Source of the DNA: Gammaproteobacteria bacterium
Lineage (GTDB): Bacteria > Pseudomonadota > Gammaproteobacteria > Pseudomonadales > Azotimanducaceae
Assembly (NCBI GenBank): GCA_007694905.1
Contig: REEU01000144.1
Coordinates: forward strand, 1 to 64,000
DNA length: 64,000 bases
Reading direction: 5' to 3'
The position numbers and the translations under genes were made by a program. The notes below the pieces were generated by a model. The model was not told the origin of the DNA. It did not search any database and saw only the letters and a program-made list of their open reading frames with translations. Below, piece after piece: positions 33,545 to 42,758 of the stretch (positions within the stretch are counted from its first letter, which is position 1; each line of letters starts with the position of its first letter).

Positions 33545-34198
33545 TCAGCTTCCGGCGTTGAGAAAAGCCTTCAGCTGATTGGCCATGCCGCCGCAGGCCG
33601 AGGATTGTACCCGGGCAATGAGCGGTACGGGGACGATCACTGCAGGCATGTAGGAGGTTCCTGAGGCGTCGGTTGAAATCTTGCCGACCTTGCTCATCGA
33701 CCCCAGGTCCCAGATCGACGCCTCGTAGGACGAATCCCGATCCCAGGTCACGAAACCGAAGCAGCCGCCGCCGGTGGGCGATACGGCGCAGGTCATGGAG
33801 CCGGAGGTGTCGTTGGTGCTGGTGGAGCCGTCGAGCCAGACGAGGTAACGCACGCCGGCGGCCTGAAGGCGCTCAGCAACAAGGTTGTTCGACATCAGTC
33901 CGGGCAGGTCGCGAATCTCGATGGGGGCGGTGCGGGGCTCGAACCAGGGGAACAGGGTGTCGACGAACTCCCGTTCGGGCAGCACCGAGATGCGATTGCG
34001 GCCGCTTGCCAGGCTGTTGCCGACGCAGGAGACGAAGTCTGGTTCCGTTTCGTAGCCGTTGTTGTGGCGACGGCCGAGGACCACCACGTTGTCTGTGTCA
34101 CGCATACCGGTCGCTCCTGATCGAACCTCCTCCACCGTGGAGCTGACGCATCCCGCAAGCAGGAACAGCGTAAAGGCTGGGAACAGGATCTTGAACAT
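33545..34198 (-). CDS. Lipoprotein of the envelope system (217 aa)
   Basis: A 217-residue lipoprotein with lipobox LFLLAGC (Cys at about 17). The chain contains VLGRRHNNGYETEPDF, an LVAERLQAAGVRYLVWLDG segment like LpoB/DUF-type lipoproteins that bind peptidoglycan enzymes or secretins, and SSACGGMANQLKAFL at the end with paired Cys. ATG 34198 is preferred over 34204 because AGGAG is then seven bases upstream. It overlaps the end of the neighbouring lipoprotein gene region, indicating translational coupling. Function unknown. Confidence 0.75.
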   Translation of the reverse strand: MFKILFPAFTLFLLAGCVSSTVEEVRSGATGMRDTDNVVVLGRRHNNGYETEPDFVSCVGNSLASGRNRISVLPEREFVDTLFPWFEPRTAPIEIRDLPGLMSNNLVAERLQAAGVRYLVWLDGSTSTNDTSGSMTCAVSPTGGGCFGFVTWDRDSSYEASIWDLGSMSKVGKISTDASGTSYMPAVIVPVPLIARVQSSACGGMANQLKAFLNAGS

Positions 34199-34200
34199 GA

Positions 34201-34893
34201 TCATTCTCCTCGGGGTGAGGCGTCGAACGCGGCGAGTTCGCGCTCGAGCCAGGGGCGGAGCTCTTCCTGCCTCGGAAATCCAATGGCCAGGAATGCCCCC
34301 GCATCACGCAGGGCGTTGATGGCGGCATCGCGTACAGCTGCTTCGGCGGTTTCGAGCATCAGACTGCGCGTCTTGCCGTAAGCGGTGACAGGCCAGCTTG
34401 CGATCAAGTCGCCGGACGGCTCGAGCAGGCGCATCTCATAGCGAATCCAGACTTCGAAGAAGTTGCTGCGGGTCTGGAACGGAATGGCAAACTGCATTTC
34501 CTTGACTTCCGGAACGAGCACTGCATGCAGGGACGTCGGGATCTGCCCCGGTTCGATGCTGTCGACTTCCACGACGCGCTCGAACATGCCGGGGAGCACG
34601 GCCAGGAGCATGTTCACCTGGGCGACACCGATGTCGATGGCCCAATCGCCGCGCTGAGGGACGGACTCCTCGAGCCGGAAGCGCCGGAACTCTTCGGTGA
34701 AGTGAACGCCGAGCTGGAGCGGCATGGGGTCGACGACTGGGGAGGGGAAGTCGCCGCTGGTGACCTGAACGGCTGTCGTGCCGCAGCCGACCAGAATCAG
34801 GCTCAGCAGCAGGAGGGCGCCTGTGGACGCATAGGGGCCGCGGGACTCACTCCCAGTGGTCAATGCAGTTGTCGAAGGAACCCGGTACTGCAT
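34201..34893 (-). CDS. Lipoprotein of the envelope system (230 aa)
   Basis: A 230-residue lipoprotein: after a polar lead, LLSLILVGCG gives a lipobox with Cys at about 37. The mature chain has EFRRFRLEESVPQRGDWAID, a strand-rich core and RYEMRLLEPSGDLIASWPVT, resembling lipoproteins that act as periplasmic scaffolds; the family is not recognised. GAGG precedes ATG 34893. Next to a second lipoprotein whose start lies inside its stop region, so they are likely coupled. Confidence 0.77.
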   Translation of the reverse strand: MQYRVPSTTALTTGSESRGPYASTGALLLLSLILVGCGTTAVQVTSGDFPSPVVDPMPLQLGVHFTEEFRRFRLEESVPQRGDWAIDIGVAQVNMLLAVLPGMFERVVEVDSIEPGQIPTSLHAVLVPEVKEMQFAIPFQTRSNFFEVWIRYEMRLLEPSGDLIASWPVTAYGKTRSLMLETAEAAVRDAAINALRDAGAFLAIGFPRQEELRPWLERELAAFDASPRGE

Positions 34894-34993
34894 GCTGGAT
34901 CCTCGTCAGGCATGAACCGCGACGCACCCGCGGCCAGCCCTAACCCGAACTTAACACTTCCCAGGGTCGCGCCCAATGGGCGTGATCTGAAGA

Positions 34994-36397
34994 TCAGGCG
35001 CCAGGATGCACCACGATGGGTGTGAGGCGGATCCGTTCGTTGATGAGGACCTCGTCTCCTGGCGCAAGGTGGACGGCCCTTTCCACGGTCACGCCGTCCT
35101 GGAGGATCTGAGCGTTGACCTCCGGATCGAGCCGAATGCCCAGTTCTTGGACCCGGATAGTGCAGACGGGTTCCGAGGTGCCGGGGAGCGCTAGCGTTCC
35201 TTCACCAGCAGGTCCTCCGATGGTTAGCACAGCGCTTCGAAGCGGCCAGGCCTCATGGCCAAGCAGCAGGTGGGTGGGTCGTGTGGTCGCCGCGGTTGGC
35301 GCCTCGGATGGAGGCCTTGCTGGCTCAGCGGGCCTTGGCGGTGAGCTCGAGTCTGCTGACTTGAGCGTCTGATGTCCACGCCGATTGGGCAGGCGCGTCA
35401 CGAATGCCAGCCGCTCACCCTCGCGGCGCACCTCGGCCAGACAGGCCAGAGTACCGCGACGCACCGCGTCATCGGTCTCCAGTTCCACGGAAGGCTCCTC
35501 GAGCAGCCCGTTCAGGGTCCTGACCAACCCGGGGAGAGCGGCCATGCGCGCATCCAGGCGGATGACAGTCTGCCCTTGCGACAGTAAGCGCAGCCGTTCC
35601 GTAAGCTGTTCATAGCGGGGGCGCAGCCGCTCCACGAGGGCGTCATGGTGGAGGTTGACGCGGAAGCTGTTGCGGCCCGTGTCCAGTTCCAGCATAGCCT
35701 CGCCATCGCGCTGGAGCTGGATGAGCCAGCCACCGAGATTGTCATACAGCCGCTGTTCGCTGCTTGCTTCGTGAAGTGGGTCGAAGCGCGTTTCACGGAT
35801 GAACGCATCTGCAATCAAACCCACCATGGTGTCCTGGAGTCCGAGCAGCGAGGTGGCTGCGGTGTCATCGACGCGATCCCGCTGCAGCTCGTCGCCGGCA
35901 GTGACGCGGGTGATCACGGTGCGGTGGAGCTGTCCGCTGACATGCAGCACGGCGCCTGGGCTGCTGCCATCGGCAGCCACCGCCGCGACGGCGAGATCCA
36001 CGAGGCCGACGGATTTGAATGGACATTCGCGTGCAATCCCGAGCAGGAGTGCGAGCTGGTTGCGATCGAACTGTCCTGGAACGGCGAACACCACCTCGTC
36101 TGTGCCGCCGTCCGGGCTACTGGTTGCCAGGGACCAAAGATCCAGCAGATGGGCATAGGCCAGATCCGCGACGGTGCGCGCCCGCGGCCCGGGTTGGGGC
36201 AGGGTGTCGGTGGACAGGCGTGACCAGAACTGGGTGTGGGTGTGGCGTGGATGCAAGCGCGCTTCGCTGCGCGCCTGCATCCCGAGCAGCAGCCGATCCC
36301 CCTGCAGCAGCGCGTAGCCCGGGCTTTCAGCCAGATGCTGCGCTTCGTTGCCGATGCGCACCCCGGCGTCGTTCAGTTCGATCACGTTCAGGGCCAC
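34994..36397 (-). CDS. Actin/Hsp70-fold-like protein with C-terminal FHA-like domain
   Basis: A 467-residue cytoplasmic protein. The first part has an actin/Hsp70-type layout: VVFAVPGQFDRNQLALLLGI (about 103-122), then VGLVDLAVAAVAADG and GAVLHVSGQLHRTVI, a second phosphate-type strand. After a Pro/Ser-rich linker (about 345-375) the end (about 377-465) reads like an FHA-type beta sandwich: ILQDGVTVERAVHLAPGDEV and LTPIVV. GTG 36397 is chosen because GGAG lies five bases upstream; GTG 36403 overlaps that site. Possibly an ATP-dependent cytoplasmic scaffold that couples to the membrane PEGA-SUMF1 protein encoded just upstream. Inference only. Confidence 0.62.
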   Translation of the reverse strand: MALNVIELNDAGVRIGNEAQHLAESPGYALLQGDRLLLGMQARSEARLHPRHTHTQFWSRLSTDTLPQPGPRARTVADLAYAHLLDLWSLATSSPDGGTDEVVFAVPGQFDRNQLALLLGIARECPFKSVGLVDLAVAAVAADGSSPGAVLHVSGQLHRTVITRVTAGDELQRDRVDDTAATSLLGLQDTMVGLIADAFIRETRFDPLHEASSEQRLYDNLGGWLIQLQRDGEAMLELDTGRNSFRVNLHHDALVERLRPRYEQLTERLRLLSQGQTVIRLDARMAALPGLVRTLNGLLEEPSVELETDDAVRRGTLACLAEVRREGERLAFVTRLPNRRGHQTLKSADSSSPPRPAEPARPPSEAPTAATTRPTHLLLGHEAWPLRSAVLTIGGPAGEGTLALPGTSEPVCTIRVQELGIRLDPEVNAQILQDGVTVERAVHLAPGDEVLINERIRLTPIVVHPGA

Positions 36398-36399
36398 GT

Positions 36400-38475
36400 T
36401 CACTCCAGATAGCGGGCAATGCGGAAGCCGACATCTGCACGGCCCTCGCGGCCGAAGTCCCGGAATGTCAGGCGCAGTTCCGTGAGGGTCCCGTGCATCC
36501 AGCTCGCACCACGAATCACGTGGTAGTCGCCGCTGTCGGGGCCCAGCGGGTCCACCACGTTCGATGGCAGATCCTCACTGGTTCCGGCGTAGAAGTCGTT
36601 CACCCATTCTGCCACGTTGCTGCCGAGATCGTGGATGCCGCGATGATTGGGTTGGTAGTTGGCGACCGGTGCCGACACGATGCTGCCGTCTGTGTAGCCG
36701 AGCAGCGTACGGCCGAGCAGATTGGCGATGGAGCGGTCGGCGTAATTGCCATGACGTTCCGGGGGCGGCATGTCGTTACCCCAGGGGAAGCGTAACTGGC
36801 TGCCGTCGTCCTTCACCCGTGCCGCCCACTCCCACTCTGCTTCAGTAGGCAGCCGATAGCCCGTGGATTCAGGGTCGAAGCCCACGACGCGATTGTTCCG
36901 CACCAGATACGCCTTGGGCAGCCCGTCCTGTTCCGACAGCCAGTTGCAGAACAGGGCCGCTTCCTGCCAGGTGATGTTTACGACCGGCTGACGATTGCCG
37001 TTGAGGCTGTGGGACTCCCACTCGCCGGAGTTGTGGCCCGCTGCGAACTGTCGGAATTGGGCGTTGGTGACCTCCGTGACGGCGAGATAGAACGGTCGTG
37101 TCAGGGTGACCTCACGCAGCACCTCGTTCGCACGGCGCCCGGGCTCGCGCCGGGACGCGCCCATGGTGAAGTCGTCGGGACGCAGGAGGCGCATCTCCTG
37201 TCCGGCGGCGGTTTCGATGACGGGTCGAATGGCGGCCCTGCGCGCTTCCTCGACGGTCTGCAGGGAGAGGCTTATTTCCTGGGGGAAACCGGGCCGGGGC
37301 GTCACGCTGGTGCGGTAGGGCACGTAGCCGTCTTTGCGTATCTCGATCTGATGGGCGACAGCCGGCAGCGACAGCGTCTGATTGGCGCGGCCTTGTCCGC
37401 GACCGTCGACCAGAACCTCGGCATCCTCGGGTTGGACCGCGATGCGGACGTCACCCAGTTCTGCGGGGAGATCGACCGCAAGGCGTTGTTCTTCACCGGA
37501 AACGATCCGGACCTGGCGCCGAATCCGGCTGTAACCGGGTCGGAACAGGTCCACCTGGTAGTCGCGGCCGGGTCGGAGCTGGACCTCCACGGGCGTGCGG
37601 CCCTGAAAGTTACCGTCGACGGTCACCGTGGCGCCTGCAGGACGGGAGCTGACCATAAGCAGTCCATCGGCGCGTTCGAGCCGCACCGGATCGAGCACCT
37701 GGTCCTCGCCCGCCACGACCTGCACCTGCGTCTGCCAGGCCTTGTAGCCTTCGAGCTTGGCGGTGAGCGTGTGCGCCCCCTGCAAAAGCTCGAATTCGGC
37801 GGGCGTGGTGCCAACCACGGTGCCGTCGTCGAGACTGATCTCGGCGCCGGGGGGCTCGGTATCCAGGCGGAGCTCTGCCCATGCCGGTGCGAGCTCCACG
37901 TCTATGCGCTGCGTGACGCCGCGGCCTTCGACTTCGAACTCCTGTTGTTGTGGCAGGTAGCGATCGGCCGCGACGCTGATCTGGTAGGTTCCGGGTTCCA
38001 GCTCGAGGTCAGCGAGTGGCGTGGCGCCGACGTCTGCACCGTCGACCCGTACCCGGGCGCCGGCGACGGGCTCGGAGTTGATGCTGATCAAGCCCGGCAG
38101 CGGTCGGAACTCGAACTCGAACCGGGACTCCCCGCCGCGTGCCACCCGGATCTCCTCGTCGAGGGGGTGGTAGCCCTCGAGGTCGGCCTCGATTCGGAAC
38201 GTGCCTGGGCGCATGAGTATGCGGCCCCCCACGGGCAATGTGATGCCACCGCTTACCCGGACGGACTGGGCATCCGGAGTGAACTCCAGCAACACAGGTC
38301 GCGAGGTGAAGAGAAAAAGCGCCACCATGGCGAGCCCGGCAAGCACCGCGAAGGAGATAACCGTGGCCGGACGCCAGCGCGTCGCGGCGCGCCACTCCTG
38401 AGGGTCCGAGGGCCGGAATACGGCGGGTTCGATGATGTCTTCATCAGCCTCCGGCCGGGAGCGCTCGTCGTTCAC
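36400..38475 (-). CDS. Membrane protein with PEGA repeats and SUMF1/FGE-like domain
   Basis: A 691-residue protein: cytoplasmic N-terminus, one TM helix (about 36-57), four to five PEGA-type beta domains (for example INSEPVAGARVRVDG, LDTEPPGAEISLDDG, SSRPAGATVTVDG; about 100-410), then an SUMF1/formylglycine-enzyme-like domain (about 430-690) with TEVTNAQFRQF, PVVNITWQEAALFCNWL, YRLPTEAEWEWAAR and GSNVAEWVNDF. The catalytic Cys pair of true FGE is absent: the RGGSFMC segment is RGASWMH here. So it probably binds rather than oxidises. GTG start with GAGGAG nine bases before. Adjacent stop/start with both neighbours. Confidence 0.9.
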   Translation of the reverse strand: MNDERSRPEADEDIIEPAVFRPSDPQEWRAATRWRPATVISFAVLAGLAMVALFLFTSRPVLLEFTPDAQSVRVSGGITLPVGGRILMRPGTFRIEADLEGYHPLDEEIRVARGGESRFEFEFRPLPGLISINSEPVAGARVRVDGADVGATPLADLELEPGTYQISVAADRYLPQQQEFEVEGRGVTQRIDVELAPAWAELRLDTEPPGAEISLDDGTVVGTTPAEFELLQGAHTLTAKLEGYKAWQTQVQVVAGEDQVLDPVRLERADGLLMVSSRPAGATVTVDGNFQGRTPVEVQLRPGRDYQVDLFRPGYSRIRRQVRIVSGEEQRLAVDLPAELGDVRIAVQPEDAEVLVDGRGQGRANQTLSLPAVAHQIEIRKDGYVPYRTSVTPRPGFPQEISLSLQTVEEARRAAIRPVIETAAGQEMRLLRPDDFTMGASRREPGRRANEVLREVTLTRPFYLAVTEVTNAQFRQFAAGHNSGEWESHSLNGNRQPVVNITWQEAALFCNWLSEQDGLPKAYLVRNNRVVGFDPESTGYRLPTEAEWEWAARVKDDGSQLRFPWGNDMPPPERHGNYADRSIANLLGRTLLGYTDGSIVSAPVANYQPNHRGIHDLGSNVAEWVNDFYAGTSEDLPSNVVDPLGPDSGDYHVIRGASWMHGTLTELRLTFRDFGREGRADVGFRIARYLE

Positions 38476-40035
38476 TTAGATGCGCTCCTCGGTACGGATG
38501 ATCACCGGATTGCCGGAGCCATCCGCGGCGACCCGGAACTCGAGCCGCACGTCGCGGTAGCCTGGGCGACTGCCGGTTGCGGTGTAGAGCCCGGGCCGCA
38601 GTTCGATGCGGCGTTCCTCGAAGCTGCCGAGCCGTGCCACGCGCAGGATCGTCACCTCGGTGGCGCCATCGGAGCGCAGTCGCACCGTGACCGGTGCGGC
38701 AGCGACTTCGAGCAGTTGCTCGAGCTCGGCGACGTGTGCTGCGAACCCCGGCCGCGGATGCTCGACTGCACGCAACTCCCGCAGCAATGAACGAGCGTCA
38801 GCCAGCACCACGTCCTCGCTGAGACGATCCGGTTGGCCCAGCGTCTCCAGCATCCGCTCCTCGAGGGCGGCGAGACGGCGCGCCTTGCTGCGGCCCTGCC
38901 GTGCGAAGCTCAAGGCCCCGTCCAGCTCCAGCGCCTCGTCGTAACGCTGCGCGGCCTCGGTCCACTGTTCGTCCTCCATCAGTGCTGTGGCTTCCTGACG
39001 CAGCGACTCGATGCGGCGGTCGGTGCTGGCCTGTTCCACCAGCAGCAGGCCTTCCTCGGCTTCCGATGACCCGGAGCGTAACCGAAGTGCCTCGCGAAAT
39101 GCGTCACGCGCCGTGTCCAGGTGACCCGATGCCAGCGCGCCATAACCCCGCGACAGCGCAGCATTGAAGGCTCGGGTGACGATCCGACTGCGGGCTTCGG
39201 CCAGACCCTGGCGGGCGGCCACGGTCTCCGCATCCAGCTCCAGGGCGGCTTCGAACTGGGTGCGCGCAGCTTCGAGCTCACCCGCCGCCAGGTGTCCTTC
39301 GCCATCGCGGACAGCGCTCAGAACAGCGTCGAGGACCTCCGCTCGCTCCAGTCCTCGGCGCGCCGCACTCGAATCCGGACGGATGGCCAGCGCAAGTTCG
39401 TAGGCATCCCGCGCCTCGTCGCTCAGGGCGTCCTCGATCGCATCGAGGCCACGCTGCAACGCGGACTCGTAGGCATCTTTGGCCGTGCCCTGGAGCTCCT
39501 TCAGAGCGCTCACCGCGTCCTGATAACGCTGCCGCGCTTCGTCGAATCGCTCCTCGATAAAGGCGTCGTCGCCGCTGGCAGCGAGCGCACGGGCGGCGGC
39601 GAGACGGTCGGCGCCCCAGCGCTCGACGGCGCGGGATTCGAGATCGTCCTGCAGATCGAGCAGGCGCGAGATCAAATCCTCCACTGCACGCCGTTCCCGC
39701 TCCAGACGACTCTGCTGATAGGGCGCTACCGGGTCACCGTTCTCCTCTTCAGCCTGCTGGGCGGGTCCAGCTTCCCGCCTGCGTTCGCGGGCGCCGGGTG
39801 GGGGGCTTTCGGCACCCGTGGCGATACGTTCAAGGTCCGGTCGCAGGGCGTTGGGGAGCATGACGAGCAAGCCGCCGAACAGCAGGCCGAACAGGACTAC
39901 TGCGCTCCAGGTGAGGAGGCGACGGCGGCCATCGGACGCGGCCGGCGTGAGTTCGGCTTCGCGTGTGAGGGCGACCTCCGCCGGTGCGATGGTCTCGAAG
40001 TCGTCCTGGGCGTTTTCGGTCTTGCGATCAGTCAT
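38476..40035 (-). CDS. One-TM protein with periplasmic TPR repeats and PEGA-like end
   Basis: A 519-residue protein with cytoplasmic N-terminus, a TM helix (about 43-62), a charged stretch, and TPR-type helical repeats from about 120 to 400 (AALELDAETVAARQGLAEA, ALRLRSGSSEAEEGLLLVEQ). The last about 90 residues (RSDGATEVTILRVARLG, ELRPGLYTATGSRPGYRDV) form a PEGA-like beta domain as in the downstream PEGA-SUMF1 protein. Stop and next start are adjacent, so they are co-translated. Likely periplasmic scaffold of the envelope system. Confidence 0.85.
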   Translation of the reverse strand: MTDRKTENAQDDFETIAPAEVALTREAELTPAASDGRRRLLTWSAVVLFGLLFGGLLVMLPNALRPDLERIATGAESPPPGARERRREAGPAQQAEEENGDPVAPYQQSRLERERRAVEDLISRLLDLQDDLESRAVERWGADRLAAARALAASGDDAFIEERFDEARQRYQDAVSALKELQGTAKDAYESALQRGLDAIEDALSDEARDAYELALAIRPDSSAARRGLERAEVLDAVLSAVRDGEGHLAAGELEAARTQFEAALELDAETVAARQGLAEARSRIVTRAFNAALSRGYGALASGHLDTARDAFREALRLRSGSSEAEEGLLLVEQASTDRRIESLRQEATALMEDEQWTEAAQRYDEALELDGALSFARQGRSKARRLAALEERMLETLGQPDRLSEDVVLADARSLLRELRAVEHPRPGFAAHVAELEQLLEVAAAPVTVRLRSDGATEVTILRVARLGSFEERRIELRPGLYTATGSRPGYRDVRLEFRVAADGSGNPVIIRTEERI

Positions 40036-40148
40036 GGCGATGTCGGCGACGCTGCAGTCAGGTTCGGCAGGGGCGGCAGCTTACAATGGCTGCGCGGCCC
40101 TTGCCTCACCGGGTCAGGTCGGGTTGGACCCGCCCGTAAACCATCCGT

Positions 40149-41375
40149 TCAGCCGTCCCCGGCCACCGGCAGCCCGACGTCGGAACGATAGAGCTCCTCG
40201 AGGATCTCTTTCCACTGGTCGTACTGACTGTCGACCGTACCGGTCAGAGTAATCGTCCGATCATCGAGTTCGATGACGCTGGGCGTGATTTCCTGCTCCA
40301 GGGAGTTGGCGAGCTCGTTCAGGGTCAGGGCGTGAAGTTCCGCCTCCTGACGGCGTGCAAGCCCGTCACGCACCATGTAGGCGCCCCCCATGATGCCGAG
40401 ATGTCCGGCCGCCCGGCCATAAGGGCTGTCGCTCTGGCTGGCCGCGTAGATACCGCCGGCCACCGCCAGGGCACCCATGATGGTCCGGTTGCGAGCAGAC
40501 TCGCGCATTTCCCGCAGCGCCACCGCTTCCCGATAGGTGTGGCGCCGATATTCGGTGTAAGGGGTGTCCATCTCCGCTACAAATTGCCCGTAGTGGGCGT
40601 CGAGCGTGTCGATGAACAGGTGCTCCCGATCCCGGACACGGCCGATCCGGGACATCATCGGATCATTCTCTGCGGGCAACCGCACGAGCTCGAAGCGGCC
40701 ATTGCGCCGCTCCTCCAGATAGCCGTCGAAGGCCTCCGGCGCGAATTCGCGCGCGAAACGCATGCGGCCGATCTCGCGGGTTTGTTGAATCTCGGCGGCG
40801 CTCATGCGTTCCCGATAGGCCAGCATATCGTTGGCGATTTCGTTGTAGAGCTGCTGGAACGGATCGAGCCCTGCCGGCGCGACTTCGTCGTAGGCGTAGC
40901 GGCTGGCCTGGTAGCCATACTCCCGCTTGAACCAGCGTCGGCCGCTGGCATCGGCGACTTCGACTTCCATTCTGAGGGTTTCACCATTCGATTCCAGCAG
41001 CTTGGCGTCCACTGTCACGTCGACCGCGTGGGTGTGCCGCGGGACCACGCGCACAGCACCCCAGTTGCCGGTGGATTCCAGCGTGTCCTTGAGCAGGAAC
41101 GGCATGAAGCGCGCCTCCGCCCGCCGTACCTCAGGCAGAATGCCGTCACGTTCTCTCGCGCGCCATTCTTCTGGGATATTGGGCTCGAACAGCTGGATGC
41201 CCACGTCGAGAAGCAGTGCTTCCGGAATGGGTTCACTGGCCTGACGGGGCGGCGTAGTGTCCACCCGCTTGACGGTCTGGGACACGCAGCCGCCGAGCAG
41301 TCCGGCCACGAGCAGCAGGCCGAGAATGCGCGCGCCGATCGCGCGCGGGAACAAGTCGTGCTGGCGTACTTTCAT
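40149..41375 (-). CDS. Lipoprotein of the envelope system (408 aa)
   Basis: A 408-residue lipoprotein: LLVAGLLGGC lipobox (Cys about 27). The mature chain is helical and acidic, with ASRYAYDEVAPAGLDPFQQL and MSAAEIQQTREIGRMRFARE, a Gly/Ala-rich hydrophobic patch (about 310-345; AVAGGIYAASQ...AGHLGIMGGAY) that may contact membrane, and a BON-like end (TLTGTVDSQYDQWKEILEEL). The start at 41375 is chosen for the lipoprotein signal; the frame is open far upstream, overlapping the next gene on the same strand. Family not recognised. Confidence 0.75.
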   Translation of the reverse strand: MKVRQHDLFPRAIGARILGLLLVAGLLGGCVSQTVKRVDTTPPRQASEPIPEALLLDVGIQLFEPNIPEEWRARERDGILPEVRRAEARFMPFLLKDTLESTGNWGAVRVVPRHTHAVDVTVDAKLLESNGETLRMEVEVADASGRRWFKREYGYQASRYAYDEVAPAGLDPFQQLYNEIANDMLAYRERMSAAEIQQTREIGRMRFAREFAPEAFDGYLEERRNGRFELVRLPAENDPMMSRIGRVRDREHLFIDTLDAHYGQFVAEMDTPYTEYRRHTYREAVALREMRESARNRTIMGALAVAGGIYAASQSDSPYGRAAGHLGIMGGAYMVRDGLARRQEAELHALTLNELANSLEQEITPSVIELDDRTITLTGTVDSQYDQWKEILEELYRSDVGLPVAGDG

Positions 41376-41397
41376 CGCTGCCACTCCTGCATGCTGT

Positions 41398-42642
41398 TCA
41401 GCGCCGGCCCGCAACGTAACGTCGATACTCATCCCAGAGCTTCTCCCGAAGTTCCGGATCGGTCTCGGCCATGGCGGCTTCCCGCAATTGCCGTGCCACG
41501 ACGTCATCGTTGGCGCCGTCTCCGATGTCCTCCGGAACGGGGAGGACCTCACCGCCGCCGACAGAGCCTCTGCTGGTTCCGCTGCCGGACTGGCCATCAG
41601 GCTGCTGCTGGCTGCTGGGTGCCGGAGGCGGGGGCACGGGGCGGCGTCCGGCGGTGTCGCGGCCGCCGCGGCGATCCGCTTCACCTTCGTCGCCGCCATC
41701 GCTGCGCCCGGCGGCTTCGATGGTCCCAGGGGCGTTGCCTCGGCGGGCGAGGATGGTGGCGCGTTCATCGAGAATACGGCCATCGAAGTCGCCCATGGCG
41801 TCGGCAAGAACCCGTTCGAGCTCTGCGTGGCGCTCGGCGGCAGTCTGGCTGCCAGCACCGCTTCCAGCCTCGTCTTCTGCGCCGGATGCGTCACCATAGG
41901 TTTCTTCCGACGTGGGGGCACGGCCGCTTCCTGATGCACCTGGCTGGTGCCAGGGGCCCGCTGCGTCCTCGCCACCGGCGCCGCCCCCGGCAGCGACATC
42001 GCCGCCAGGCTCAGTGCCCTCGGCCGCAGCATCCGGGCTCTGCCTGGATGAACCACCCCCGGCGATCATGTCGTCCAGGTCACCCGAAACCAGGTCGTCG
42101 AGATCGCCCTGCGCGTCGCCATCGCTTCCGGCCGGCCGGCTGCCAGCCGGTGCGCCCATGCCGCCGTCGGCGCCGTCTCCTTCGCTGGGGGCCTCACTGC
42201 TGCGGCTGCGCGCGGCCGAGCGCCGGAACACCTCGATGGCCTCGGCGAGGACCCCATCGTCGTCGACGGATGCGCCGGCTCCGGCGCTTCCGTCACCGCC
42301 TTCCGCAGCGCCGGCATCAGCCGTCTGGCTCCCGGCATCGCCCGGTTCCCCCCCGGTTGGTGACTGAGCGCCATCGGAAGAAGCCGTCGGCTGCGAGGGC
42401 TGCCCGGCTGGCTGCTGCTGCGGCGACGGCTGTCCTGCTGACGGCGAGGACGGGCTCGGCGGCTGGCTCGATGGCGCAGAAGGGCTCGACGGCGGCGACG
42501 GGCTCGAAGGCGAGGGCGCACTGGGCGGACTCGGCGGCATCGGGCTCGACGGACCGGAATGGCTCGGGCTCTGGCAACCGGCGAAGCTCAGGGCGCCCAG
42601 CAGCAGGAGCGCGGCCTGAAGGATTCGTGGGCGGGTCGACAT
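41398..42642 (-). CDS. Low-complexity Ser/Pro/Gly-rich lipoprotein
   Basis: A 414-residue lipoprotein with lipobox LSFAGCQ (Cys about 22). Residues about 25-75 are almost only Ser and Pro in SPSSPSPP-type repeats; about 75-290 are Gly/Ser/Asp/Ala-rich with DLDDLVSGDLDDMIAGGG. The C-terminal 100 residues regain normal composition: RHAELERVLADAMGDFDGR and ETDPELREKLWDEYRRYV. GAGGAGGT lies just before ATG 42642. Looks like an extended spacer or wall-crossing linker with a small C-terminal binding domain. The long open frame on the opposite strand is composition-driven. Confidence 0.72.
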   Translation of the reverse strand: MSTRPRILQAALLLLGALSFAGCQSPSHSGPSSPMPPSPPSAPSPSSPSPPSSPSAPSSQPPSPSSPSAGQPSPQQQPAGQPSQPTASSDGAQSPTGGEPGDAGSQTADAGAAEGGDGSAGAGASVDDDGVLAEAIEVFRRSAARSRSSEAPSEGDGADGGMGAPAGSRPAGSDGDAQGDLDDLVSGDLDDMIAGGGSSRQSPDAAAEGTEPGGDVAAGGGAGGEDAAGPWHQPGASGSGRAPTSEETYGDASGAEDEAGSGAGSQTAAERHAELERVLADAMGDFDGRILDERATILARRGNAPGTIEAAGRSDGGDEGEADRRGGRDTAGRRPVPPPPAPSSQQQPDGQSGSGTSRGSVGGGEVLPVPEDIGDGANDDVVARQLREAAMAETDPELREKLWDEYRRYVAGRR

Positions 42643-42758
42643 GGGCACCTCCTCAATACTCCGAGCCTGCCAGAGGGCAATGAATGACCCCTGAACGTCG
42701 GACTCCACGTCATTGGACCCGCTTGCGAACGTCAGGTTTCGCAGTCCGTGAACGAGTG

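Noticed and set aside
37009-38790. A 593-codon + strand frame
   Set aside because: Antisense to the PEGA-SUMF1 gene; no start signal or known domain.
40332-42683. A 783-codon open frame on the + strand opposite two lipoprotein genes
   Set aside because: Composition is Arg/His/Cys-rich, no ribosome site, and the - strand genes have lipoboxes and good starts.
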